Shown: piece after piece, positions 10,922 to 24,872 of the stretch
Numbering within the stretch: the stretch's first letter is position 1
How the letters are laid out: the number at the start of each line of letters is the position of its first letter
Assembly (NCBI GenBank): GCA_015039465.1
Contig: MU130697.1
Coordinates: 56,160 to 120,159, forward strand
Origin: Phlegmacium glaucopus
Taxonomy: Eukaryota > Basidiomycota > Agaricomycetes > Agaricales > Cortinariaceae
Direction: 5' to 3'
DNA: 64,000 bases
Notes under the pieces: model-generated
The model's database searches: none
Told to the model about the DNA's origin: nothing
What the model saw: the letters and a program-made list of their open reading frames with translations, nothing else
Program-made: the position numbers and the translations under genes

Positions 10922-12555
10922 ATGTCTCAGCAATCCACCGCTTCAAAGCCTTCGCTCCAGGGCGTCAGAATAAAAGCAAGAAAGGGTGCTGTAAAAGCTC
11001 AGGCTAAACACGAACCAACTAGTATATATCTCGTTTTATCTAAATTTAAAATTCTACTAAGTACATATCAGTCTTCAGAGATCAACTCTATAAACACCTT
11101 GAAACTGTACCAGAAGCTGATTTTGATTCTTTTGCAACAAAGCTCGTCCAAGCAGGTTCTACTCTTGAATTTCTCAAATATGCAGATGCCCTATTCGAGA
11201 TCATCCTTGTCGGCGGTCTTTTGCAGCCAGGTGGCAGCTTCATCGACGACGGAGCACCGACATCGCCCTTCACTGTATTCAATTCGAAAGAACCTGCGGA
11301 GGTGGACGACATAAAGAAATATGTAGAGGTTCTCAACAAGCTTATCAGGAGGTTCTACCCCTCATCTCCTACTCACCACTCGATCTCTCTTGACCTTAAC
11401 TTTCCCTTAGATACAAATATCTTCAAAAGCCTCTTGAGGAATCTGCACTTCCAACTTTACTCCAATATATCCACCGCTGGGCACCCGAACAGAAGGACAA
11501 GTTATCGATTGCAGTCGGACTCTTGATCTCTCAAGGCTTAGCTAATGCTGCTTGTCTCCAAAGTTTATCTAAAGACCACCTGGTCAAAAATGGTCAGTCT
11601 TTCTATCGAATTTTCCCTGATAATAATCAACAGCTGTTACAGATGTCGCGGTCAGCGTAATCACTTTCATCTTCCGGGCATACCTCGTCGATCAATCTAT
11701 GGATCACCTTGCCGGTACCTTGAAACGTGGAGGCGTTAAAGATCTTCTTGCCTTTTTTCCACCCAATAAACGGGAGGGAAAAATACTAGAGGACCATTTC
11801 AGGAAAGAGGGTATGCCTCAGGTCGCAGATTGGTGGGCTAAGAAGCAGTATGCTGTTGTGAAAGAAGGCATCATCAAGGAACTCTCCGAGATGCGTGAAC
11901 GGGAGGATACAGCCGAGCAGGTTAATGTTCTTATTTTATGTATAGCGCCCTTGCTTAAACTCTTGTAGATCGTTGCAGCTCTCAAAGGCCATCAGGAAGA
12001 GTCCCCAATCCCAGAGAGTGAATTGATTCAATGCATCTGGCAGGGTCTCATGGCGTCTGTCGACTGGAATGCAAGGCCAGACCAGATTGAAGGCCTTGCT
12101 CTTCGTGAAGTCACGGTAGATTTATCCGTTTTCCAATTCAAACTCCAATATCTGAAACTTTTAGAAATTCGCCCCCATTCTTGAACCTTTCTGTGAGGGT
12201 GCCAAGACTCAAGTCGCTTTAATAAATGCAGTACAGGTTTACTGCTATGAGGACACTCGCATTATCAAGGCATTCCCTCAAATTCTCAAAGTAAGCTTTG
12301 TCCGTTACGCTTCTGGTGCAAATAATTTGATGACACTACGTATTCAGGTCTTGTATAACAAAGACTGCATCTCTGATCAGGCTATTATATACTGGCATCA
12401 GAAGGGCTCGAAAGCTCAAGGTCGACAGCACTTTTTGAAAGGGACAGAGCCGCTGGTCAAAGTACGATCTCATTTTTGTCCAGCTAGTCACATAATCTCA
12501 ATAAGTACATGTACAGTTTTTGCAAGAACAAGAATCAAGCGACGAAGAAGAGTAA
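10922..12555 (+). CDS. eIF5-mimic protein (BZW1/BZW2 homologue, W2 domain)
   Basis: The ATG at 10922 starts MSQQSTASKPSLQGVRIKARKG, the typical BZW N-terminus. The HEAT-like middle follows: FATKLVQAGSTLEFLKYADALFE, LQPGGSFID, VEVLNKLIRRY, WAPEQKDKLSIAVG. The C-terminal W2 domain is clear from IWQGLMASVDWNARPDQ, PILEPFCEGAKTQVAL, NAVQVYCYEDTRI, ISDQAIIYWHQKG and the acidic tail EQESSDEEE before TAA at 12553. eIF5-mimic proteins bind eIF2 and eIF3 and compete with eIF5, tuning start-codon stringency. About ten exons with short introns. The gene is transcribed away from the PP2C gene, with about 105 bp between start codons. Confidence 0.92.
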
Positions 12556-12769
12556 ATAGTTTTACAAGGACTGCGAATTCTGCTTGTCCCTTCTGCACCT
12601 TCCTTTTTTTGTCCCCTCCCGAGAACCAAAAGGCTTCAAAATACATGAATACACAGCGAAATCAAAGTAGTAGCTAAAAGCAGAACCAGAAAGGCGGGTT
12701 GCAAGGGACTAATTTCACAAGGGAGGAGACATTTCGGAACAGAAAAGCATATTGCCAAAAGTAGTCATT

Positions 12770-15700
12770 TTACCATGCCTCAGGCATTGGTCCAAAATCG
12801 GTTGTCCAACCATTTTTACCCGCCATTTGGAGGAAAATACCATCAGAACCATTGACAGGGAGACCAAGATCAGTAAGACTCTGCAGATGATAAGGAAGTT
12901 GAAGACTTGAAGAAATATCAAGGCGACCAACCTGTTCTTGCAGCCAAATAGGAATAGCAGAGGGACTGAAGATACTTCGGTCGTTGGGCCAGACAAAGCC
13001 TAGCTCCTCCATTGTGAACGGTGGCGGCATAGCAGGATCCTGGAAAGTCGGTGAAACGATCATGGTTTCAGCGAAGGAGGGAGGAGGGTTCGTTGGCACT
13101 GGTGTATTGATGCCACTTGCTAATCCGACCTTTCTTCGGAGATTGGCCAACATGATTCGCAAAGTTAACGCATATCTTGAATTAACGGGTTAGTCATTGG
13201 TATGCGCGCTTTATAGGTGTCCTTGCCTTTCAGCAGCTACCTCTGAGAGAAGCTGAGCTAACTGTTCTACTTGTCCAGCTATTGCTGCGATGTCGAGCTC
13301 CGTTGGGAACAAACTAGCCATTTTGAGAAGGAAAAGCGCAGAAAAAGCAGCTGTAACAAGACTGTCGTGGACTGCGTAACGAAGGGCAGCACTATCGAAA
13401 AATGTTCAGTCAAAGACTCGTTATTGTGACGTGATACCCACCGATACTCTGAAGAATTGAGGAATATAGAGAGACAATTGGACGCAGCATCTTTAGCTTG
13501 GAAGGCTATTTCCCGTTGGTCGAAGGGCATCTTATCCCAGGCCACTCCACGCAAAGCAACACAGACAAGCCAGAGTTTGGCATAATGTAATTCTCCTGCA
13601 AGCACCTTGCGAAGTAGGGAATCCTGGTCCATGCTGCGACCTTATGAAGGGTGAGTCAAAGGGCACATAGTTATCATCAAGAACTTCTAACAGTGTAATT
13701 CATCACAACCCGACCACCATTTATCCAGGGCATCATTTGCACGGCGAATGAAGGCCAATGCGTGATTGTTGACTTGACCGTTCAAAGGGGCCAAGAAGTC
13801 GTGAATTTGTGCTGAAGGACATTGAGATGCAAAGCGGGAGGATATATATAAATCTTACTTTTATGAGCAATGAGTTCAATTAGTGAGATAAGCCTAACGT
13901 CTGTTGGAGAAGACATTGGGTGCGTGAGCAGCAACCGACAATGTCGGATAGTATTTTCGTCCCTCAGAATGATTGGACGGCCCGTTCCAAGACTCATTCT
14001 GCAGAAAGTGCGTGATTAATTACGACCTACATAAACGCACAATAGAAGAAACGGACTGATGGTCAAACCAATAGAGACAGAGCCAGATACGAGCTGAAAC
14101 AACTAATGTGCTGATTGAGCAGTGTGTCAATCTGATAAGAGAAGACACTTCACCAAGGTTACGTTCTTCCTCTTCTGTTCTTTGTTTGCCGCTATCATCG
14201 GCGAGTTTTTCGAGTGCACGATGTAGGCCCAAGTCCAATGCCATGCGCATTGCATGACCGCTTGGGAGCCAACCGTTAGTGCTCCAAGCGGCAAGCAAAA
14301 GCATTCCTAACAGATATTTCAACTGCGGCCTATGGCAGACATGGAGAAGGAATGCACCTTGGACCGCTTCTTTCCTGACAACAGGCCCAAAAAGGGAGGA
14401 GCGAGCAATTCCTTGAGCTTCCTCGAGACATTTGTAGAAAGTGGAACTGAGTGGACCATTGCCGCTACGAATCTTGCCCGCCACTGCTAAGATGGCATCG
14501 AAAGTCCATGGGGATCTTTCCATCAAGCTTTCATAGGTATCATATGATGGATCGAACAGCGGAATAAAGAGATGGCATCCTGCAAAAAAGCTACAAGTAC
14601 AGGTGAAAACAGAGATGGCTAAGGGAGATGGGGTAAATCTACATGTTAAAAAGCTCTCGAGCTTCAGAATCAGTGACCAAGCCCTTTCAAGGAGATATAT
14701 ATAAGGAATAGTTCTTATATGAGTGATAAAGCAAATCACCTTCTCGACCACATGGGGGAAAGCATTTCTGGGGGTGGGTTCGGCTCGCTTGCGTTTCTTG
14801 ACTCTGATATTCCAGTTAAAATTTGAATTTGTATGTAGGACATTGTAGGACATTGTACCTTGGCGGTTCAGTCGAAGGAGCAGCCGCGGCCTCTGCTGCC
14901 GCGTTAGCCAAACCCTGTAGGGCTTCAATAGGTGCATTGAGAGAAGCCCTTGGCAAAGTATCTTCAGATTCATCATCTGAAGATGGAGCAGTACTCGGGA
15001 CTATTCCGTAAGATGCATATTTGTGAGGCTATTGAAGGATGAGACTAGTACAATGATGGACGAAAGAGGTGGCTGACAGGTGGAGCAAAACCTGGGAGAG
15101 GAGGAAATGACCTCATAGCAGGACCGGGACCAGCTTCAAAACCATTGCGATGGTGTGTTAGAGGGTTGCCATCACGATGAGCCTCCATGTGCGGAGGATA
15201 TAGCTGAGGATGTGGACCACTACCGTTTTGAGTTTGGACTGCGGATAAAATTCTGTCTAGAGAAGACTGCATGCCAATCATCTGACTCTGCATGACCTGA
15301 AAACATAACAAGATGATAAGAGTTTAGGACTGTAAGGAAAGGTAGTTGTGGTACCAAGTACTGGCCCTCGAGTCTTGATAGACGCCTAGGACAGAAAGAT
15401 GAGACATAAGGGATGATGGGATAAAAAAATACAGGGCATACTCGACACTTGCTGTGGACAATCCTTGTGCATTTTTTTTCTCTGGCTTTTCGAAAATGCA
15501 AGGGGTACCGCTTGCTTGACATCGACGACAAGGAGGCTGTTGATGAAGAGCCGGGCCGGAAACGGTATGACGGGCCTCTGTGAGTGGAAGTAACGGGCAA
15601 GAAAGACGGGGCGCACCTCTCCTTCACATCGGTTTTTGCCTTTCCTGCAGGAAGTACAGGCCCGCGCACCTCTCTTAGGAATATGAGGTTGTTGGGATGA

Positions 15701-15796
15701 TGCAGCCATGGAAAGATCACCCGAGCCTATTGTTTTCCTCTTCTTTGGAACCGACTCTGAATTATTGGAAAGTGAAGCTGTAGGACTGTGGGACAT
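12770..15796 (-). CDS. Zn2Cys6 transcription factor with fungal-specific middle domain
   Basis: The ATG at 15796 gives MSHSPTASLSNNSES. The binuclear zinc cluster is split by an intron: ACTSCRKGKNRCEGE is followed by PPCRRCQASGTPCIFEKP, giving all six cysteines. A short coiled-coil linker follows (RLSRLEGQYL, MQSQMIGMQSSLDRILSAV). The middle homology region is seen as FFAGCHLFIPLFDPSYDTY, LLGMLLLAAWS, NGWLPSGHAMRMALDLGLHRAL, WLCLYWFDHQ and SLGTGRPIIL. The C-terminus ends FGPMPEAW with the stop at 12770. This is a nuclear DNA-binding regulator; targets cannot be told from sequence. It has many small exons, so the central boundaries are approximate. Confidence 0.9.
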
Positions 15797-15945
15797 GTCT
15801 TGTAGGGGACTAGATATACAATTTGTTCAAGAACACTATCCAAAAAGGAGCGGCGAAACCATCCGAACGTTCCCGCCCACAGTTTGACAGCACATGTCAC
15901 ACATGTCACTTGACCTTTATTGTGACAATTATAATACAATTTATT

Positions 15946-17002
15946 TTAATTCAAGTCTTCATACTCCTCATCAATGCAAAGGTATTCACGGATGTCACTC
16001 ACACTGATCCCACTCTGTCTTGTAAAATAGCCAAGAAGCATCCCATAATTGTCTGTGCTTATTATAATTTTATTCTTCACACAAAAGAAAGAGACAAGGA
16101 CGAACCAGTCCAGCGGTATGCCGCCTCCTTTCCCAGAAAAGCTGCCCGTTTCAATTCTTCAACCTTGGCCGGATTCGAATCTCCATATGCAGCCATTTCG
16201 GCTTCTAAAGCTGCATGATCTTTTCTCAGCAGAGCCAATTTCTTCACCGCATTTGATCGCATCTCCTACGATATCGGGTCATCATTGATCAATTGGAGTG
16301 AATCATCTCAAACGTGCAGAATCTAATCTTCCCGCCTTTTCGGCTTTGATCGCAGCTTCGAGAGTGCGTATTTGATTTTCATACGTGGCCCGATTCTCTT
16401 TGACTAGGTTCAGCCTTGCTTGAACCTATTATTGGTTTAGTAACCGTTCCACAATAAGCCTGCGCTGACTCACCAGGACACCTTGTTGAGATGGGAAACT
16501 CCAAAAGACTTGTCATTCATGTCAGCATTCCGTTCCATGAGGAACCACATAAATATATGCGCGCGCCCTACAATTTGAGGATCCAATTTTATCTGCTTGC
16601 ACCACTCCGTCATCTACCAAGGATTGCAACACCTCTTTGACAGTTTGCGACACTTTCTCATCCGCTGGTTAGCGGGTGTGCATTTCATCTGAAAAAGGAA
16701 GACATTACCGATTCCTTTCAGTTTTGGTCCAAGTTTTTCAAGTTCCTTGAGCTAAAGGATTGATATAATAGGAGTAGCATGGTGGTGCAATTAATATAGG
16801 ATCCTATCGTCTACCTGGTAAAAGTCGCGCTATTTTTCGTTAACGATAGATAGGTCAGGGTCAGTGAGTCAGCTCTCCTACCGTTTCGTGAAATATCTCC
16901 AGTAGCTTGACACGTTTTTCTTCAGCAGATAATCCCCTTGGAGCCTAAATAGTATCTGCAGGTGAATGACAGGACATATTATCAAAGCCTTAGACTCACC
17001 AT
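15946..17002 (-). CDS. MND1: MND1, meiotic recombination cofactor
   Basis: The first exon encodes only the initiator Met (17000-17002) and is followed directly by GTGAGT. The next exon begins APRGLSAEEKRVKLLEIFHE, the conserved MND1 N-terminus. Further exons give KELEKLGPKLKGI, VKEVLQSLVDDGVVQADKIG, FFWSFPSQQGVL and then a coiled coil (LNLVKENRATYENQI, RSNAVKKLALLRKDHAALEAE, VEELKRAAFLGKEAAYRWTD). The C-terminus is SVSDIREYLCIDEEYEDLN with the stop at 15946. MND1 pairs with HOP2 to stimulate Dmc1/Rad51 strand invasion in meiosis. Length and motif order match the family, and every exon is short. Confidence 0.93.
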
Positions 17003-17309
17003 TTTGTGTGGTGGTATTCAATTGTAGTAAATGTAACAGTCACAATACCATCTCCGGATTGCTTTGACGAGCGACCACACCCTTCGCAATGCACGCTAGA
17101 GCATTATTGTCAGATATCAGCTGTCTGTTCCTGAAAATATAAGCCAGAAGCCACCTGGAAAAATTATGGTCTGATTTTTCAGAAGGAATTCATTCAAGAA
17201 AGAGTACATATATACGCATGTGCTCATGGTTCTTCTATGTGAACTCTTTCCCCACATTAGGCTCTTCCTTGCTGCTATTTCACAACCTCCAGCGATCACT
17301 GGCAACAAC

Positions 17310-19384
17310 ATGTTGAGCTTCTTTTCTCAGGCGGCTATTTTTTTCATCGTCTTATTCTGTTTGACATATGTTCGCATTTACCGCGCTACTTCTTATCTTG
17401 GTGGTTGTCCGCGGATGGGCAGGTCTGGTGTCCTCGGATATATAATAGAGGCTTTTAGGTTCACGCTAGATTCTGAATCTGTCATACTGGAGGGAAAGGC
17501 AAGGTTTTCTAACAAGCCTTTTGTCATTCCGACTCTGGTGGGTTATAGTTCCCCAGTAATGATCCCATATAACCTTTTGTAGGCTGGACCGTTGTTTTTC
17601 CTGGGACCAGAATACCTGGACCGTGTACGCGCTGGTCCTGATGAAGTTGTGCGTACACACGTGGATCATTCTATCTGATTCTGTAAGATTGACTATCCTT
17701 GCTAGTTCAATGAACCTCTTGCTGTCAGCGAAGACCTTCAGTTGCCTTATACGATGGATGCCCACCAGTTGAGCAATCCGTACCAGGCGACCGTGCTGAG
17801 AACCGACGTGAATCGGTCTCTAGCCTCTTACATTCCCGACATCCTCGATGAATCTATTTTGGCCACGGATGAAATTTTTAAGGCTTCAGAAAAACAAGGT
17901 AGATATATACCTTGACGATGTCGTGGCCTTATCATGACCTTTTGAATAGGAGTAATATCTTTTCCTGTCTTTGACACTATGACTCGCTTGATCGCACGAA
18001 TCAGCAATCGAGTATTATTTGGATTGGATTTGTGTCGTAATGAACACTATCTCCTTGCAGTAGTGCGATTTGCAGAGACCGTATGCATCATGGCACCTTT
18101 CATACAGTGGAGCCCTACATTTCTACGCCCGTGAGTATTCCATATATATATATATTGTTCCCCCCGACACTAATTTTGAGTATTTCACTTTTTATGCGTC
18201 TAGACTAGTATACTTCGTACTTTCGAGGATACTTGGCGGCAAAAACGCTGCTTTGAAACACATAATCCCTTATCTAGATCAATACATGATAGATCGCCAA
18301 AGCATGAACGAGAAGCCTGTAGTACTCCCTTCATTACATAGCCGTTCATCCACGCTGATGATACTCAAATTATCTGTCTAGCGCCTCGTTGTGGAATCTT
18401 TGATTCAAAGTGCTCCATCTCATGAAACTATCCTGGGTCTAGCGGTCCGCATGTTAAACATCAATTTTGGAAGCATACACACTTCGTTTGTGTTTTTGTG
18501 TCAGCTCTCAGACAGGCTAAACTCACGAATTCGTAGATCTATTTTTATGACCCATGTCTTATTTGAAATTGCCTTGTTATCTCCTGAAGATGTCGAAAGC
18601 ATGCGGACAGAAATCAGAGAAGCTCTCGAATCAGAAGGTGATTGGAATAAGGCAGCTCTGCTCAAAATGAGGAAGGTCGACTCAGCGTTTCGGGAAGTGG
18701 GCCGGTTCTATGGATTAATGTACTGTGGGTTCTTCGCTGCTCCATGCTTACCTATTTCATTTTAACACTGTGTCAGTCGCTTTGGTTCGATATGCTATGG
18801 TTCCTTATGACCTGCAGGATGGCACGCATATTCCACCTGGATCCAAAGTCGCCTTGGACATGAAAGCGATACATTTTAACCCTCAAGTATATCCCCATCC
18901 CGATCAGTGTGATCTCTTTCGTTTCTCTAAACTCCGTGAGAAGGAGGGCACGGATATCAAATACGGTTTCGGGACCGTAGATTCAAATGTACGCCTTTTT
19001 TCTTCCCATCCAAGTGATCAGGATATACTTAGTCATTTCTTATCTTCTATCTAGTACCTTCTATTTGGTGCCGGTACGTCAAACACCCTTAAATCATAGG
19101 TTGTGAGAATAATTGTAATCATTGGGATTGTAGGTCGTCACGCCTGTGCTGGTCGATTCTTTGCTGCCGTCAGTTGCTTTTTTTTTGATTTGATGATCTG
19201 ACCAATAATTTTTTCAAATTAGATGGAGCTCAAGATAATGCTATCCCATATTCTTCTCCACTACGACGTCGCTTTACCCCCTGATATTAAACAGCGAGCG
19301 TCGAATTTTATCTTCAACGGGGCTATCGTACCCGACCCGAAAGCACAGCTCGTTTTTATACCGAGATCTAGAGACAAACTCTGA
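17310..19384 (+). CDS. Cytochrome P450 monooxygenase
   Basis: A spliced P450. The suggested start at 17310 gives MLSFFSQAAIFFIVLFCLTY, an ER anchor helix; an in-frame ATG at 17226 is an alternative. Family blocks visible are GVLGYIIEAFRFTLD, FFLGPEYLDRVRAGPDEV, NPYQATVLRTDVNRSL, a helix I region with NINFGSIHTS, the ExxR motif in DSAFREVGRFYG, FNPQVYPHPDQCDLFRFSKL and the haem-binding FGAGRHACAGRFFA with its cysteine ligand. The stop TGA is at 19382. The segment after the membrane anchor (CPRMGRSG) departs from the usual Pro-rich hinge and may hide a small intron. Such enzymes oxidise hydrophobic substrates at the ER. No cluster partner sits beside it. Confidence 0.88.
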
Positions 19385-19684
19385 TACTTGTTCTATACTT
19401 TTGTTCGAAAGTAGGCCTACTATCTGTATATAGCCGACTTGGCTTTTCTTCTCTGAAATGTCAAGCAAAATTAAAACGTCATAGCTCAAGAAGTGAATGA
19501 GTGAGATAAATGTGCAATACTTATTTAAAAGCGGCGACGCTGGTTTATAATTTCCATTCAGGTATGAAGAATTGTGTTATATACATGCCCTTGACAATGT
19601 AGCAGCAACGAAGAAAGCCAATGAGATACGTAAACAAATTAATCCGAGAGAAAAGGTTCTAAATCCATCGTGAGGACGTTAACG
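19385..19684. other. Intergenic region between convergent P450 and disordered-protein genes
   Basis: Three hundred bases between two convergent 3' ends. I see only AT-rich untranslated-type sequence and no gene. Confidence 0.4.
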
Positions 19685-22600
19685 TCAACGAAGAAGATCT
19701 AGGCGTTGGTCATTCGATGGATAACGATATGCAACAAAGTCGGCATCCTGCTGCACGAGTTCCTCAAGAGCTTTGCGAGAGGTGACCGATATTCTTAAAT
19801 TAGGATTTGGAGTGTTGGTACTCGTGCTAATGGCACTATGTCTTGAGGAGGTGGCATATCCATTCGTGGTCACATCATCTTGAGTTTCATAAGGGGAGTA
19901 TCCAATGGTAGGGAATTGATGGCCAGGATTTTCCTGCATAGACTGTTGTTGTTCACGTTTATTCTGTCTTTTTCCCAGTAAGGAAGACAAGCCAAATTTA
20001 CTCTTCCGCTTTGCTAAAGGTAATGGAGATACGGCTTGAAATGGGCTCTCTTGAACATGTTCCAGCCTACCAAGCGATCGTCGTGATATCCCGAATTCAT
20101 CATAATGGAGTCCAAATGGTCGGTGCGCATCAAACTCAACAGGCTTGCTGACAGGCATGGTTTGTGTACGCAGGTTAGGTCGCGAAGAAGTACCACCAAA
20201 TGACTGTCGTCGGACATCCACAGTTCTAAAGGGCGCTTGAGGCGGCAAAAAGTCATGGGCAGGACGTGATCCCGGTGGTAGCTGACGCGGGTCATATGTA
20301 TAGAGCGTGCGTGGTCTGAGATCGGATGAGACGACTGGAGCTGGGAGTTCGCCTGCAGGAAGAGGTGGTAATGATTTCTCTCGAGAAAATGAGATTGCTC
20401 TGGCCGCACCAGTATTGTTTAAACCAGGCCGAGGCGAGTTGGTCTTAGTCTGTGGGCGTGTTTCGGGCTCCGGCGCGGTTGGCTGCATGGATCGCCAAAT
20501 GACATTCTGGTTCTTGCCAGATGGATCATCTTGTCCGAATTTATGATCTTGGTCATTCGCGTTTCCGTCATTGTTGGTACTGCCACTGTCAACTATTTCT
20601 ATGTCAGGACCAGGAGGTCGTAATGAAGTCGGAGAAGGCAATATACTTGATGGGGCGGTGGGTGGTGACATGCCAGCAGAAGATAAGCCAAATTTAGCAG
20701 ATGTCACTGAAGGCAATGACGGCGTCGACGCGTGTCGCGGGCCCCCCGAAAGAAGGTCAGTTGGACCGCGATCAACAAGATATGATAAAGGTGGTGGGGG
20801 AGCCAAGGGGAGGTCATCATCATTCCCTTCAGTCTTCTGCAATACGTCTCGGGGAGTATTCTCGCTCTTTCCTGAACCAGTTACAATGCGCCAGATTTTA
20901 GCAAGTCCTCCTTTTTTCTTCTTGGTTTTGTCTTCGTTAGTAATCCGGGATTGGTTGATGTCGTCAAGTTCTGTTGGGGGCCAAATCTGACTACGCCGAG
21001 GAGTGTTGAGGTCAATCGGCGAAGCAGTGTGATGAGCTCCGCAGGCTTCCCGTTGGAGAGCGACACTATAAAGATTATGATCAATAATAGGCAAAGGATA
21101 TCAAAAAAGGGGTGATTGCGCACTGCATATCGACCATGCTTCCCGACATCCCGGACGGAGCAAGACTGTCCTGACTTCGCCAGCCTGCGCTGAGATTTTT
21201 TATTCCAAAGAATCTCGTTCGTCGAGGAGACGAGGAACCAAGACTGTGAACATCTGAGAAAGACGCCTGAGAGTATGCATAAGGCAAGTCCGGACGATCA
21301 AGAGGGGCAGTCAAAATGCTTGTAGGGCGTGCAGAACTGGCCTGTGAGTATCTTGAATAAGGCTTCAAGCCACTTTCTGTCAGAGCACCATTACTCTGAG
21401 CGGATATAATGGAGGCGTCCATGACAGAGCTTCTAGACGTCTTTCGCGCTCGTTTCTCCTCCTTTCGTCTACGTTCTCGGGCTTCCTTTTCTTCCTTACG
21501 GACGTCAACATGCTCGACAATCATACCATTTTCAAGCAATGTAATTTCACGAGAGCGTGATCGGGTATGAGCATGATTATTGCTAGGGGTGGTAGGAGAC
21601 TGTGGTGGTTTGATGCGGACGCCACCTAGATCATCTGCAGGAGACGAACTGCTACCCATATCGTATGCAGATCGCCTTAACTGTGAATAAGCGTCCCGCA
21701 TGCGATTGTCCAATTGTTTTGCTTCTTGCATGGCGCGAGCATGAGCCACAGCTTCAGCTTCCAAAAGAGTCCTTTGAGATTTGATATAAGTGTTCAGAGT
21801 TTGCTGCCGCGAGGCAGGCTCTCGGGGATTCTGTCCCCAAACATGAGATGGAACAGTTGAGAAAGTCTGACACAAAGACTCACGATGCTTAACCACAACT
21901 TAACGTTCTGCTCTGTCAAACGACCACCTTTGATCCTAGGCCGTGAAGCGTCATCGACTGTGACGATCCCATTTGCCTCATCGTCCAAGATTCTTTGCTT
22001 CAATTCCTCAAATGCAGCATCACTGGCTCTTTCCCAGACACCAGGTGAAGTCACATCAACGTCAGCCATGTCCTGATCTCGCATGGCACATTCCACGCAA
22101 ACCTCCTCTTGCGGAGGTGCAATGGGAGTATAAACTGTTTGAATGGGGTTGGGAGTGTTTGATTGAGTGACATAAGTTGGTTGCTGAGGGTATGCACGAT
22201 GATTAGGGGCTACGGGTGGAGCATATGTTGGAGAAGCTGAGAGTGGGATAATTGTAGGAAACTGAGCTGTTGTGTTGGTTGGGGGATAAGTTGAGGACTG
22301 TAAAGGATTTCGAAGAGTGGAAGGAACTGTTGGGGATGTCCGCCCTTTTGGAGGAATCCCTGTTGAAGCTTGTGGTGTACCTAGTGGATTAGGACCGGTC
22401 ACTGTATCTTGAATAGATTCGACAAAGGTTGGCCGTGTTTCATTTGATGCCCTCGATGGCGTAGGCTGGTCATTGTTGTCTAAACTATATCGTTCGACAA
22501 CTCGGCGAGAAGGGTCCATAGGTAGAGCATATGAAAGAGACCCACGCTGAGGTTCCTGGGAAGGGTCTGTATTGGATGAGAAGAGGTCTGACTCTAATAC

Positions 22601-22852
22601 TAATTCATTCTGACGTGACGAGGGCCTTTGAGTGTGTTGTGAATCAGGCTGAATCCGTGGTTCTGGTGCAGCTGGTACTCTTGGAGTTGGAGGAGATGGC
22701 TTGTGCGTTTCAAAGCTTGTCCTGTATGACTGGTTGGTATTTGAGGTATTTGCTGAGGAAACTGTGGGATATCGATTGTCCCGAAAATCGAGGTCTGCTA
22801 AAAGAGCTCGAGGGTATAACCCATTTGCACGAGACTGGAGGGTAGCTGTCAT
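19685..22852 (-). CDS. Large conserved disordered fungal protein of unknown function
   Basis: Three main exons from ATG at 22852 (MTATLQSRANGLYPRALLADL). Most of the protein is Pro/Ser/Thr-rich and low in hydrophobic residues. Ordered-looking islands are EEVCVECAMRDQDMADVDV followed by SPGVWERASDAAFEELKQR, then GGRLTEQNVKLWL, then LNPREPASRQQTLNTYI, a charged helix (EAEAVAHARAMQEAKQLDNRM), and later KKKKGGLAKIWRIVTG. The CxxC in VCVECAM could bind metal. The C-terminus ends DLLR at 19685. The islands are too well formed to be chance, but I do not recognise a characterised family. One intron is near 21810-21890 and one near 21070-21130. Confidence 0.7.
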
Positions 22853-22990
22853 GAATGAATGAGTGAGTGTGTAGACGAAGACCCGTCGTTGATGTGGTTA
22901 TTCGCGGGAAGAGACGGGGTTTGTCTATTTGCCACTTAAAAGCCTTCAACAAATGATATGATATTCAACTATGTATCTAAACTATTTTAT

Positions 22991-24044
<1,054 letters not shown>

Positions 24045-24123
24045 GGTTAAAGACGACAACGAGCGTCGCAACGCATCGGAGTAGTTGATCACGTGATAAT
24101 TTTCTAGTCTTATTATTAACTTA

Positions 24124-24463
24124 CAGTGTCTTGCATAACCGTTTGCACACTTGTTTCGCGAATTCGCGTTTGTATTTATTTGTCTGTGACAAGACAAACT
24201 GGGCAATCACGCCCTGCTGACCCAAATTACACCGCGAGGCTGTGAAACTTGTCATCATTATCATTTTCACTTGATATTCATCTTTATTTGACGCGTCATG
24301 GTTGAAATTGTGCGGGAGGGTTGAACCTGAAGTGCATCGACAGTTGACATCAGTCTGCACAATCTCTAGATCTCAGCTTACCAATGTGTGACTGTCATAA
24401 CAGACAAATAAATACAAACACGAATTCGCAAAACAAGTGTGCAAACGGTTATGCAAGACACTG
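24124..24463. mobile_element. Tc1/mariner-type MITE, 340 bp, with 64-bp terminal inverted repeats
   Basis: The left arm (24124-24187) starts CAGTGTCTTGCATAACC and the right arm (24400-24463) is its reverse complement over 64 bp with only two differences. Both ends are flanked by TA (24122-24123 and 24464-24465), the Tc1/mariner target duplication. The two differences are both CG in the left arm and TG in the right. The 212-bp centre shows no coding capacity, so the element is non-autonomous. It lies in the 5' flank of the NDUFS7 gene. Confidence 0.88.
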
Positions 24464-24872
24464 TATTTATTTATTTATTTGAGCGGTATTGGGGTATAAG
24501 TATTAGTCTTATTTGTTGCCAACTCGTTCTTCTTCTAGCTCATCAGCACCAGTTCGTCAGTAATTTTGTCAATCATAGAAAGTTGCTATATACTGGGATC
24601 AATATTCATCTTGAATACTCATTGTAACATCTCGAGAGGTTCAAAGACTTCTACTCAATATTATGTGCTAGTCCGCTTCTTATTCATAAGCTATTTATGG
24701 ATACAAATCTATGTCTTATACAATGCCAAGGATGTAAATGAAGAATGGGACATCGGATCATAAAAAAATGTCTATTTTCCGTTTAACTGTAAGATGATAT
24801 CTTGTCTTGATGACTGAAGGTGATGGAGGGAAAAAGCACATCGACAGGAGAAAAGTGTCAAGGGATTGAATG
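24464..24872. other. AT-rich intergenic region downstream of the kinase gene
   Basis: AT-rich sequence between the MITE and the 3' end of the kinase gene. It starts with four TATT-type repeats next to the element end. I see no gene or RNA signal in it. Confidence 0.4.

Noticed and set aside
12770..19384. A secondary-metabolite cluster formed by the Zn2Cys6 regulator and the P450
   Set aside because: The meiotic gene MND1 lies between them and there is no backbone synthase, transporter or other tailoring enzyme nearby.
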